A program made the translations under genes and the position numbers. The notes beneath the pieces were generated by a model. It ran no database searches. It saw only the letters and a list, made by a program, of their open reading frames with translations, and was not told the origin of the DNA. This document shows positions 49,523 to 61,065 of a stretch of 64,000 nucleotides of DNA, piece by piece. This stretch comes from Lantana camara. Taxonomy: Eukaryota > Streptophyta > Magnoliopsida > Lamiales > Verbenaceae. Each line of letters begins with the position of its first letter. The stretch's first letter is position 1. Location of the stretch: contig CM074863.1 of assembly GCA_037501455.1 (NCBI GenBank), positions 15,992,001-16,056,000 on the forward strand, given 5' to 3'.

Positions 49523-52500
49523 GAGAGAAGCCCAAAAAAGCTACTACGGGCCTCACGAGGTGATGGAGATCGAACCAAGTCAGAGCTGGGTAGATCAGGA
49601 TGTTAACTTTAGCAATAAGGACCTAGTCGGCATGCCACCACGGGAAGGCGAAATGCCTAGTTGTCCAATGGTGGTTACGCTCGACGTGGCCAACTACGTT
49701 GTATCCAAAACCCTTGTTGATAATGGAAGCTCTGTAAACATTATTTATCTCTCGACTTTAAATCGCATGAATCTAGCTAAAAGTTTGAATCTAGAACCTC
49801 TCAAAACTCCTTTGACAGTATTTGGAGGGTCCAAAGTGTATCCTAAGGGTCGAGTCCGATTAATTACCTCCATGGGAACACTCCCTAAGAGGTCGACACT
49901 CGAACTGGAATATTTGGTCGTCGATCAGCCGTCGGCTTATAACATCATTTTAGGGAGGCCCGGTTTAATTGACTTTAGGGTAATTATTTCAACCTACCAT
50001 CAATTGATTAAACTCCCAACCCCTAATGGAATAGGGGAACTGAGATGCGATGTGCCCATGGCCTGGGCTTGCTACTCTATTTCCATGGAAAAAGTGAAGC
50101 TGCCCGATCGTCGAGTCGTCCCAATTCTGGGCCTACCCGATGGGGAAGAAGATGAGATCGAGGACCTGGAGGCCACCAGCGATGAGCCTATCCGCAAATC
50201 GAAGAAAGCTAAGAAGAAGCAGAAGGTCCTGGATAATCGACTCGAGGCATCAACTCAGACGATGGAAGTCGAGCTTCTTCCAGGGCAGAGAGAGAAGATC
50301 ACTCATGTCGGGCTTCCCGAACTGGGTAAGGAGCATGAACAGGTACTCCTAATCCAATTCCTCCAAGAGAACGCCGATATCTTTGCATGGAGTACCAACG
50401 ATTTGGTCGGCGTCGACCCCTCCGTGATTATGCATCACCTCAATGCTGACCCATCCTTCAAACCGATCAAACAGCGGTTGTGAACCCAAAGCATCAAAAG
50501 GAATGAAATAATTGAGGAAGAGGTGAACAAGTTGTTGGACGCTGGATACATCACGCCCGCCACGTACGTCAATTGGCTTTTCAATGTGGTCCTAGTGGCC
50601 AAATCAGGGGGAAAGTGGCGCATGTGTAACGACTTCACAGATCTGAACAAAGCCTACCCAAAGGACCCCTATCCTCTCCCAAATATCGACCAGTTGGTCG
50701 ACTCGACCGCAGGGTGCGAGCTAATGAGCATAATGGACGCCTTCCAGGGCTACTATCAAATCTTCATGGCACCCGAGGACGAGGATAAGACTGTCTTTAT
50801 AGTGGTGAAGGGTGTTTATTGCTTCCGAGTGATGCCCTTCGGACTTAAAAATGCAGGGGCTACATATCAACCGCTGGTCAACCGAATCTTCGGGTAAGAG
50901 ATCGGTAAAACCATGGAGGTGTATGTCGACGATATGATTGTAAGGTCGATTAGGTCGAGCGATCACCTCGGGGATCTGACACGGGCGTTCAAACTGCTTC
51001 GGCAGTACAACCTGAAGCTCAACCCAAATAAGTGCACCTTTGGGGTGTCCGGAGGAAAATTTCTCGGGTATATGGTTAGCCAAAGAGGGATTGAGGCAAA
51101 TCCCGAGAAGAGCAGTGCTATTCGCAATCTTTCCAGCCCGAAAACGATTCGAGAGGTACAATGCTTGGTGGGTCGAATTATTTCCCTTAACAGGTTCATT
51201 TCCAGGTCGGCCGAGAAGAACCTTCCATTTTTCAAAATCTTGAGGAACATCAAAGAATTCAAGTGGACAGAGGAATGTGAGCAGGCATTTGAGGCATTGA
51301 AAAGATACCTCGAGTCGCCCCCACTCTTAGCAAAGCCGAAGCAAGGTGAAGTTTTATACCTCTATATGGCCGTGTCGGCCGAGGTGATCAGCTCGGTCCT
51401 GATCGCCATAAGGGAGAGAAAGCACATGCCGATCTACTATATTAGCAAAATCCTGCACGGAGCAGAGACACGATAATTAGAAATCGAAAAATTCGCCCTC
51501 GCACTCGTACACACGACCCGAAAGCTAAAGCCGTATTTCCAAGCCCACCGGATCGTCTTGCTCACAGATCAGCCTCTCAGGCAGGTGTTGTCCAAGCCGG
51601 ACAGTTCGGGCCGACTGGTTAAGTGGTCTGTCGAGTTGGGCCAGTATGACTTATCCTACCAACCAAGGTTAGCATACCAAGCCCAAGTCTTGGCCGACTT
51701 TTTGATCGAGAAGCAACACTTGACCTCTCCCAGGAGGAATGAGAATCATTGGACATTGACCGTCGATGGTTCCTCGACCTCATCGGGCGGGGGTGCGGGG
51801 GTGTCTTTGAGAAGTACGGATGGGGATGAGCTCGACTTCGCCATCTGTCTGGACTTCCCCGCTACCAACAACGAGGCCGAATATGAGGCGCTTCTAGCGG
51901 GCATGAGAATCGCCAGGGATCACGACATCGATTACCTGGCAGCTCTAACCGACTCACAATTCATTGCAAGCCAATACGCGGGCTCCTATGAAGCAAGGGA
52001 GGAGTCGATGGCCAAATACTTGGAGAAAGTCAAGGAATGGGCCGTGAAATTCAAAAGCTTCAGGCTCGAGCAGGTTCCTAGAGAAGAAAACGAGAGAGCC
52101 GATGTCCTTTCCAAGGTGGCCAATGGTCTCAGAGGAACAAGGGACAGGTCGATCACGTTCCTCACCAACACAGCTCGCGCAATCGAGGAGAAAGGAAAAT
52201 CGGTTCTCAGCATCGACCCAGTCGAGCCGTGCTGGTTAGACGACCTGGTTCTACATCTGAGAGATCGATTCTTGCCCGAAAATAAAACGGAGAGGCGCCG
52301 ATTGGTAGCCCGGGCGGGAAGCTACTCCCTCAGCCCGGAAGGCATGCTATTCAAGCGATCTGTCAGGGAGCCGCCCAAGAGGTGCCTACGGCCCTCCCAA
52401 GTCAAGGAAGTTCTCGAGGAGGTACACGCGGGATCCTGCGGAAACCACGCGGGAGGTCGAATACTCGCCAAGAAAGTATCTCGAGCCGGCTACTACTGGC

Positions 52501-53462
52501 TGACCCTCCTGCGGGATTCGATCAATCTGGTGAAGAAATGTCCCAGCTGTCAAAAACATTCGAACATCACCCGCCAGCATCCAAGGGAAATGACCCCGGT
52601 CGAGATAACGTGGCCTTTTGATCAATGGGGAATCGACATCGTCGGGCCCTTCCCCCTCGCTCCGAGACAACATCAATTCGTCATTGTCTGTGTAGAATAT
52701 TTTTCGAAGTGGGTCGAAGCAGCGTCGGTTCCCAAGATCACCCACACAGTGATGACACGATTTCTGTGGAAGAACATCATATGCCGATTTGGAGTGCCGA
52801 GGACCTTGATCTGCGACAACGGGCCCCAATTTCGAAGCAAAATGTTCAGGAGTTACTGCTCCAAGTATGGCATCAGCTTACGTTTTACTTCGGTCGGTCA
52901 CCCTCTGGCCAACGGCCAAACCGAAGTCACCAACCGAACGATCGTGAAGAACCTGAAGACCCGCCTCGACGGGAGCAGAGGAGCTTGGGCTGAGGAACTC
53001 GACGGGGTCTTATGGGCCTATCGAACCACACCTCGGACCGCCACAGGAGAGACCCCTTTCTCAATGGTCTACGGTTCCGAGGCAGTGATCCCGGCCGAGC
53101 TGATACACCAGACCGATAGGGTGTCCCATTATCAACTCGCTCGCAACCAAGAGAATCGTCAGCTCGATTTGGACATGATCGAAGAGAAGAGAGATCGGGC
53201 CTTCCGACGAATGCAACAGTATCGAGCGACGATGACCAGAAGCTACAACAAGAGGACCCTCCATCGAGTTTTCCGAGTTGGCGATCTCGTCCTAAAACGA
53301 GTTGACGTTGTCAAACATGTCGGGAAACTCGATGCCAACTGGAAGGGTCCCTTTCGCATCTCCAAGGTTGGGAAAAACCACGCCTACCACCTCGAAGAGT
53401 TGAGCGGCAATCCGGTTCCTCGATCCTGGAACGCCCACAACCTTAGAATGTTTTATGTTTGA
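49434..53462 (+). pseudogene. protease-RT-RNase H-RNase H-integrase polyprotein with three stops
   Basis: One frame covers everything but is cut by TGA at 50481, TAA at 50895 and TAA at 51474. Protease: LVDNGSSVNIIY, with DNG where DTG/DSG is usual. Reverse transcriptase: WRMCNDFTDLNKAYPKD, MPFGLKNAGATYQ and YVDDM. First RNase H (about 51340-51570) lacks the usual first Asp (YMAVSAEVISSVL). A second, archaeal-type RNase H has TVDGSS, NNEAEYEALLAG, LTDSQ and NERADVLSK, keeping D-E-D-D. Integrase: H-H-C-C finger ending KKCPSCQKH, then D (GIDIVGP), D (ICDNGPQF) and E (NGQTEVTNR). It ends NLRMFYV with no chromodomain. At least one stop fits a C-to-T change (CGA to TGA). Confidence 0.92.
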
Positions 53463-53808
53463 AAAAGATGTAAACTCCAATGTGTCAATCAATAAAATCA
53501 AAACAATTCGTTCGACTGTTATACTCTTGATGGGTTAAATAGTCTGTGCCACCCAGTCGGACAGAAGTTAGAGTGGTCGATATCGACAATCTAAGAGATT
53601 TATGAATTTAATTCGAACATGCTTACTCAAAAATGCTAATTCGAAGAAAGCATAAATGAATCTCATTGAAATTCGAAAGCGATTACATTTGGATTTTTCA
53701 ATGGGAGCGATCCTCGACCACACCGGGTCGATCTGATACATGCAAAACTAAAATTGGAAGGAAACGAGAAATTACAAGCAGCAGAAACAGTACAGAAAAT
53801 CGGGAGAC
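53463..53808. other. Untranslated junction between pol and the antisense gene
   Basis: About 350 bp between the pol stop and the 3' end of the antisense gene, holding the convergent ends of both transcripts. It contains AATAAAATCAAAAC (near 53491), a possible polyadenylation signal on the plus strand. No coding frame. Confidence 0.45.
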
Positions 53809-56456
53809 CTAGTCTATTTCTTCATCGGAGAGAGTGTTCCCGGGTTTCTCAAAGAACAGCTCGGGGAATACTCTGGCGTGATTCAGAACCATGGGGACGA
53901 CCCCCTCAGGCATCTGGCTTGCGTCTTCCTCGAATCCCCCGACTATAGACTTGGCCAGAGGGATGGCGAACCCAAACTCATGCTTCGACCAGTCCTCCTC
54001 GGGATCTTCGTCCACTTGCGGGGGTGGGGGCCGTGGATCTGGGCACATGAGGCCGATCTTGGTCGTATTATAATCGACCGGAAGATGACCCTCGGCACGG
54101 CATTGAGCCAAGCATAACTCAAACCCCTCTTTCAAGTCTGACGCTCCAAAGGTGGCGGTCGATCTTTTGTAGGCCGTCGACTTCATAAACCGGTAGGCCC
54201 CGAATCGCTCTGAGTCGGTGATGACTTGATCGTAGATTCGCTGGCACCGCTCGATGGCCGCACGGGCACCTTTCACCTCCCCCGCCGACTCCCCTTCCCT
54301 GAAAGCGGAGAGAGTCTTCTTGGCCTCTTCGTCAAGCTTCTTGTGGGCCTCGAGCAGTTCCTCCTTCTTTGCCGTTAACTGCTTTGCAGTTTCAGCAAGG
54401 GCCGCCTCTGCTTTCTCTTTCCCCAGCCTCGCCACTTTCGCACTCGAGCCGAGGCTCGCCTTCTCGGTTTCCAGCTCTTGTACCCTCTTCTTCAAAGCCT
54501 CGACCTCCGAGTCGATTCAAGCCTTGGCCTCCAAACGCGCCCTCCCCTCCTTATAGATTTGGGCCCTCCAACTCATGTGGTATACGTCTTGAGCAAGCTG
54601 CAACACAGAAACAAAGAAGGTCAATGACCAAATCCTAATCGAGGCAAAAGAAAGAAAAGTTCAAGTCGTTACCCCGATAACCTTCACGGCCGCCGACATT
54701 TCTAGTTCGACCTCCGACATTTTCCACCTCGCTTCGTGGTCGGTGGGAAGTTGACAGCAGTGGTACACCGCCCCCGCAGCACGGTTGTCCCGGGGAACCG
54801 ACCCAATCCTCCGGGGCTTGCCGTCATCCCCGACCAATTTGTAACCCCCTGGAAGGTGCGGCTCAGAAATCTTGAGCATCCTGAAGAAGTCGGAGATATC
54901 GCCCTTTGGGGGGTGGAACGGGAGATGCGACGCCCTTACGGCCTCGGAAGAGAATGGGGCCGGTGCTTTCTCGGTCCCAGAAGGGGTCGAGGGAAGAGAG
55001 CCGTCGGAGATCGTGACCCTCGACTGGCTGCCCCCTGCCTGGTCGGCATCTTTCGTCTGTTTGGGGGCGGGCACGCCTTTCGGGTCTCTCTCCTTCTTCG
55101 ACCGTTTTCTCTCGGGCTCAGAGACGGGGGCTTTCTCTTTCCTCTTTAGGGTCGGCGGGACCGGCGCTCCACTCGGCCCTGTCCCAATTTGATCCGACGT
55201 CCTCGGAAGGATGGCGTCCGCTGTTTTGTGGGGCTGCGCCACCTCGACCACCTTTGTTATAGCATGCCGAGCCACGAGCTCCTCCATGTCGGCCCTCATC
55301 TTTGCCAATCGACTCATTATCGTTTTATCTGCAGAAAAGGAGAGAATCAAGGTTAAAATCGACTTGAGGGTTGCAAAATCCAGAAGGGAACAACCAGCGA
55401 TTATGTAAGTCGACTCGGTCGCCTGTTTTACCAGGGTTGAATGTCCGACTAGCGATCCCGGGGGCTAGGCCGAAGTCCACCAGGACCTTGTCCTCAATCA
55501 ACTTTTTGCAGTCGAATTGCCCGAGGGATAAAACATCTCGGATAAATGTGTTTGACCAGCGCGTAGCCGCTGCCGGCAACGTCGAGTTGGGCCACCAACA
55601 CCACATTCTGTTCCAAAGGTGTGGCCACCCCGACTCACTCCCGACATACACAAACTGCTGCTTCCAGGTATGCCCGTTTGAAGAGGTCGGCGATGTCGTG
55701 AGCTTGCGTTTCTGCTTAAATGATAACTGCACGAACCCGTAGCCCGACCCAGACTTCTCTTTGGTCACACTCACGTTGAAGAGGTCCTTGGCCACTCCAA
55801 GCATTGGAATCCCGAAATACTTCATCAGGACTCGGACCCCGTTCAGCATCGCATAACCATTCGGCATCAATTGGACCGGGCTGATGTTCAAGTGGTTCAG
55901 GATGTCGAGGATGTCGTCGTCGATTGGAATCCGAAACCCTGCTTGAACCATTTTCCAGGTTACTACTATGCAGTTGGTCGGAGGATCAGTCATAGTTTGC
56001 CCTCGTCGAGGTCGGATTATACTATACCCCCCCAAACAAAATCTTTCTAAAATCTTCGAACATCTTGGGCAATACCTTGCTTTCGACCAGTCTAGGGTCT
56101 TTGTCCAGAAGCCGGTCGGGGGACTTCCTACCATAAGGAATATGCACGACATCTTCACCTCGACTCCCTGAAGTCGATGGCCCAACGCCTCTTATTCGAC
56201 TCGAATACTCAGACCCTATAGTCATCCCCACCGGGGGTATTGCTGTTAAGGGCTCTGCCGAGGTTACGGGACCTAAAGGGGAGGCCGATTGTCTATCATC
56301 CGATTCCCCCGATTCTTCCGATTCGCCTGCCTCACCTGAAGCCTGGGACCTAACCGATTCCTCCTGGCTCGATGACGAGGAGAGCGAGTTTATTTCATCC
56401 CCGGGTCCAGGAATCTTATCCGACAAGTCCGAACTAGTCGAGGTAGAAGAAGACAT
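53809..56456 (-). pseudogene. Antisense spliced gene (aORF) of the Tat element
   Basis: Minus strand from ATG 56456: a Ser/Glu-rich start, then a frame change near 56030, then a Transposase_28-like block (YSIIRPRRGQTMTDPP ... QAGFRIPIDDDILDILNHL ... PVQLMPNGYAMLNGVRVLMK). An acceptor TTTTCTGCAG (exon from about 55331) opens a basic middle exon with KRKEK and KRSKKER stretches, ending at a GTAACG donor near 54674. A last exon from about 54600 (after GTTGCAG) holds a coiled coil, has one in-frame TGA (near 54515), and ends with YRFMKSTAY ... KHEFGFAIPLAKS at stop 53809. Exon order and splice positions match 19887-22464. The product could be nuclear given its basic stretches. Function is unknown; extra antisense ORFs in this position are reported for some Tat elements. 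Confidence 0.75.
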
Positions 56457-56787
56457 CCCACTGCTCAATAATTCTTCGCTCGGTTTCCCTTGAATTCCGC
56501 TTTCTCCTTGAAATGAGGATCAAGGTTTTGGGTGTCAGGGATCGAGTCGAACGTTTTTCGAGATGGGGATCTTCTCACTCGATTACGGACTCTCAAATAA
56601 ACAGGAAAATAAAGAAATTAAAGCAGTAAGAGGGAAAGAAGCTAAGTCGAAAGGGCTTACCGGAAAATTTCGCAGAAGACTTGATCGACTCGAAAACTCC
56701 GGTCACTTTACTCGAAAAGCTCTGAAGAACTCGAAACGCTCTGAAAATTCCTAAAAGGTGAAGGGAAGAAATGAAGGCCTTAAGGGG

Positions 56788-56797
56788 CTATTTATAG
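56788..56797 (-). promoter_or_regulatory. Putative antisense TATA box for the aORF
   Basis: CTATAAATAG on the minus strand, about 330 bp before the aORF ATG and about 120 bp from the 3' LTR. The 4.9 kb element has the corresponding CCATAAATAG. Confidence 0.55.
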
Positions 56798-56917
56798 GGT
56801 TACTTTGGGCGGGAAAATCGAAGGCGAACCGTCGCCATCATCACGCCTGGGGGCCCACTTCTCGAAATCCGAAAGGACGCCACCACGTCATCGTGGCACC
56901 GCCTTTCCGGCGGCTAA

Positions 56918-58002
56918 TGACGTGGGCCAATCCGGAACCGAAACGTAACCACATGTGGGCCACTACCAGCCCGCCACGTGGAGTAAAGGACCGGTCAAAG
57001 GTGCCACGCAAGCTAGGGATGGCAACGAGCCGAGCCGGCTCGCGAGCTACACGAGCCGAACCCGAACCCTTTATTTCTTGGCTCGTGGCTCACGAGCCGG
57101 CTCGCGAACCCATATATTTAATTAAAAAAATAATAATTTTCATTTTTATGTATATAAATATTTTATTAATATATAATATTATATATATATTCATTAAATT
57201 TAATACAAAATGAATAAAAAAATAATATATTTATTATATATATTCATTTAATATATATTATTATATATAAAAATATATTAAATTATTAAAAAAATTAATT
57301 TTTTAAATAAAAATAATATTAAGGGCCGAGCCTCGAGCCGAGCCGAGCCAGGTTCGAGCCTTGGTCGAGCCGAGCCCGAGCCTTGAAAAAAAGGCCAAGG
57401 CTCGGCTCGGCTCGTTGCCATCCCTAAGTCGCAAGCCTCCCATTTGGTCACCTCAACGGCGAATCCTTCAAGAAGGTAAGTGCTGACCATTCACCCGAGT
57501 CGACTCGACTACCCACCGGAGGTGTATGTCGAAACACCCTCGACTATGCCCAGGGCAAGTCGGCGACTACTCGACCGTATAGTTTTTTGGTAGAATTGGG
57601 GTCGACCTATCCCTGGGCCCACTCCGCCGCTTTAAGCATTTAATGGGACCTGACAGACCGTACGGAGCAGTTGGCGCATTTAATGCACCTGCAGGACACA
57701 CTGTACAGGTAATCATTACTTCAATAGGTATAAATACCCCCTCCATAAATGCCATTCACACACACAACCACCACATTAAAAGCGCAAAAGTCACTCGATA
57801 AGCTCTCAGCCACTCGATACTGACTTGAGCGTCGGAGCGCCGACAAAGGGAACCACCCTTACAGTCCTTTGTCGGTCCGAAGCTCACGCTTGTTGCTCTT
57901 TCCAGGTCAATTCCATCTCGAGCTCTACCATACCAACAAATTCTAAATGGTCGAAGTCAACTATTACAGGATACGTCATCAACCCGAAATCCGACTCGAT
58001 CA
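56918..58002 (+). repeat. 3' LTR of the Tat element, split by an insertion
   Basis: Partner of 46952-47613 with only about five substitutions, enlarged to 1085 bp by the element at 57014-57426. The sequence just upstream (TTTCCGGCGGCTAA) is a poor polypurine tract. Confidence 0.95.
57014..57426. mobile_element. hAT-like non-autonomous element inside the 3' LTR
   Basis: About 413 bp with TIRs TAGGGATGGCAACGAGCCGAGC at the left and its inverted copy at the right. The flanks repeat (A/T)CGCAAGC, a 7-8 bp duplication of LTR sequence that is single in the 5' LTR. Subterminal regions are packed with GAGCCGAGCC and CTCGCGAG repeats, and the core is AT-rich. No transposase. It inserted after the Tat element. 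Confidence 0.88.
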
Positions 58003-58007
58003 GGTGC

Positions 58008-59786
58008 TATACTTTTCTTCCTCTTCTGGCTAATATAATTCGTTGGATATTTGTATTTTTACAAGAGATTATTCGAGTTCCTTTCTTATGTTAATTTAAT
58101 ACTCGAATCTTATGTTAAGTGCTAGCTATATATGTGGACTACTGGACTCTTTTAGCGCGCGTCTTAATAATTGTGATGTACAAACTGTAACCCGTCAAAA
58201 ATATTTTTATAACTTTACTAATTACGACTGGATACCGACGTGTATTGAATTTGACTACAAAATGAAGAGGCATAGTCAAAGTTTGAAGGTTGAAGAGGTA
58301 AATGAATAAAGACAAAGGGTTGTTAGTCATATTAGTATTACTGCTACAAAATAGTACTTAAATATCAATTTGAATAGCCATTCCCTGTGGACTTTGGCTC
58401 TTTCTCTTTGTCACAAAAGGACACATACCATTTCTGCACACACACACAAGATCACTGGACTTGTTCAGATGACAAAATGGTCCACTTTTGAGTGCTCCTT
58501 ACATGGCAATCTGCCACTCAACATCACTACAAATCTCCAAGGAAGAATAACTTTTCTTTTTTTCCCCCCCTTATATCACATTATGAATTCCAACGGCCAT
58601 TAAAATTTATAATTTGTTGTAGAAATTATAGTGCACTTAAAATTCTCCTTATCAATTATAAGTGTGCATCAAAGAAACTCCTAATTCAACTAACATAAAG
58701 TCCAACGGTAACGAACGTTAATTTATCTTAAAATTAAATTTAGTTACTACAATAAAAGGGATTTCAACATCAACTTTTTTCTCCAAACACGCATGTACAT
58801 TTTACTGTTCAAAATTCAAATCATTTACAGTTTGAATCTTTATTTTAACTTCTTAAAAATAGAGAAATTTTGCCACCGCTTCCTATGTGTAAAGGCTATT
58901 GGAATTTGACAAACACCATAGAAGCAGGTTATTTGGAAGCATATTGGGAAATCATTAGATTTGATAACATTGATGCCTATAAAAGAAAATAGAGTTTGAT
59001 TTACATTAGTTAAGAAAAAAATGGAGAAACAATTGCGATGTTTAAATGGACTTGGTTAAGGGTTTGGATTGGCTAAGTTGTCGATTAGTTGCCGACTGCC
59101 GTGCTGCAGGAAACAATATATGTGTATAGCTATGTTACAACCTGTTTCATTGTTGTTGTAAAAGCACACACAAATTACTGTCAAGTGTCAACATATGACC
59201 TCAAATTATAAGTTTGTAAATACAAATATGAAAACTCGGTTCAGCTGAACTCAACCAATTATAATAACAAGTATATTATACTTATAATGTGATTTGTCAC
59301 TCTCCCTAAATTTTCCACCAATCATACAATAAATATAAAACACTCGTCCCTTATTACACCGATTCGATTGAACCAAATTTGGACTGGGACTAGAAATGTT
59401 GTAGTTGTAGTTAGGAAATAATCATAATATAACTTGTTCTTGTATCCACAAGAATGACAAGAGATATCTATAAATTTTCCTGTATTATTTTCGTCTTCGT
59501 TCATTTTTAAAAGTCATCTAGTGTCAAATACCAATATTCATGTATAAACTTAAATACGTCTTGGTTCGCTCATAGCATCGTATTCATGCACCATGGATAG
59601 CTAGTGTAATAAGAGCAGCTAGCAAGGCATCTAATCACATAATGAAACTGGTAAAAAGTTTACCATAGAGAAGAAGAATGGTGAGAAAATATTAAGTGTG
59701 TGTTTAATTTAAAACATCTTATCTAATTACCTTAATAATAATTCTAAAACCTAAAGAGCTATAATTTCTTAAACCTGGTATGTTAC
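58008..59786. other. AT-rich spacer
   Basis: No gene, RNA or clear transposon end seen between the Tat element and the larger hAT-like element. Confidence 0.5.
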
Positions 59787-60940
59787 TAGGGATGGCAACG
59801 AGCCGAGCCGAGCCGAGCCTTGACGTTTTTTTGAGGTTCGGGCTCGGGCTCGCCCTAAAATTTTAAGTTTCGAACCTGGTTCGCGAGCCATCGAACCTTG
59901 ATTTTCTGGCTCGGGCCTTGGCTCGAGCTGGCTCGGCTCGGCTCGCGAACCAGGATGGTGCTGACAGATTTCAGAGAGAAAAAAAAAAGGGAAAAAAATT
60001 CGAAAAAAAACATCTAAAATTCACTAAGACATTCATTCATCAATTCATCAACTAAACAGATTCTTTTACAGTTTGCTCGTGGATGCTTGCAAACAGAGTA
60101 GCAAACTTTGAAATTAAGATACACATAAAACACACTAAATATTAGATCCACAGAGTATAAGAAAATAAAAAAATTATGGATCCATTTGAGAATAAACTTG
60201 AAATCAGAAATAAAATATAGAAAGAGAATAAGAAAATTGATTAGATTTGAATCAAATCTGACTTCAAGAAAGGAGGACCAAGAAGGATGGAATGAGATCT
60301 AAAGAACACTTCATATCACCGGTGGTGTAGCCTTCAGGAGATCGGCGCCGCGGTGGTGGCGGCGTCTTGAAGGTGCGGATGATGGTGGTGGTTGTCGTCG
60401 TCAACGGCGCTAGTAGTCGGTGGTGATGAGGGGTGGTTGTTGTTGTCTTCACGTTGGTAGTCGGTGGTGTCGGTGGTGTGGATGCGGCGGCGACAAGTCA
60501 GGCGGTGGTCCAAGATTGAGGAGAAATGGATGTTCTGGTTGAGAGAAAGGGATGAAGCGGCGTGTAGAACAATTTTTATTCTGAGGGTTGTGTTAGGGTT
60601 TTCTTTATAAATAATGTATAAATTAATTTATTAATTAAGTTATTTTAATTAGAAATATATTTTATATAAAATGTGAATAGATATATAAGTATATATCCAC
60701 TGTCAAGAAGATATTCAGTATATACATATATATATAATAATTTTTAAAAAATAATAATAGCAGGGCTCGCGAGCTAGCTCGCGAGCCACGAGCTAGAAGG
60801 AATGAGGTTCGGGCTTGGTTCGTGAGGCACACGAGGCGAGCCCAGGCTCGGCTTGGCTCGTGGAAGTCGAATCCAAGCCCGAACCTGCCTCGAGCTGGCT
60901 CGCATGGCTCGCGAGCCAGCTCGGCTCATTGCCATCCCTA
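59787..60940. mobile_element. hAT-like non-autonomous element, 1154 bp, perfect 8-bp duplication
   Basis: Same TIR family as 57014-57426 (TAGGGATGGCAACGAGCCGAGC). It is flanked by a perfect 8-bp target duplication TATGTTAC (59779-59786 and 60941-60948), the hAT hallmark. Subterminal blocks are dense in GAGCCGAGCC and the palindrome GCTCGCGAGC. The interior has no transposase. It holds a GC-richer segment (about 60300-60560) of GGTGGT/GGCGGCG repeats with a short minus-strand frame (threonine/histidine/proline-rich), possibly a captured host fragment. Confidence 0.92.
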
Positions 60941-61065
60941 TATGTTACTGTTAACAATTGGTGATAGGCTGTCCAATAGCATCTAAACGAAAACACAAAC
61001 AATATCTACACACAGTCATTGCGGCAAGTTTGGTCGTCAATTCTTTATCATAGATGTATCAGTAA

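Larger units (their letters stand above)
46952..58002 (+). mobile_element. Tat-lineage Ty3/gypsy LTR retrotransposon with antisense gene (11 kb)
   Basis: Flanked by a perfect 5-bp target duplication GGTGC (46947-46951 and 58003-58007) and LTRs with TGACGTGG...CTCGATCA ends. Order: 5' LTR, primer site, gag, protease, RT, RNase H remnant, second RNase H, integrase, then an antisense spliced gene, and a 3' LTR interrupted by a hAT-like insertion. Two RNase H domains with no chromodomain is the signature of the Tat lineage. Pol has three stop codons in one frame and gag has frame breaks. Yet the LTRs differ at only about 5 of 662 positions (excluding the insert), so the copy is young. It was probably already defective when inserted and moved with proteins from another copy. 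Confidence 0.95.

Noticed and set aside
52386..52829. Minus-strand frame across the integrase
   Set aside because: Shadow of the integrase coding frame, which shows clear H-H-C-C and D-D-E motifs on the plus strand.
60264..60452. Thr/His/Pro-rich frame as a real gene in the hAT-like element
   Set aside because: It is simple-sequence (GGT)n read backward. At most it is a captured fragment, not a supported gene.
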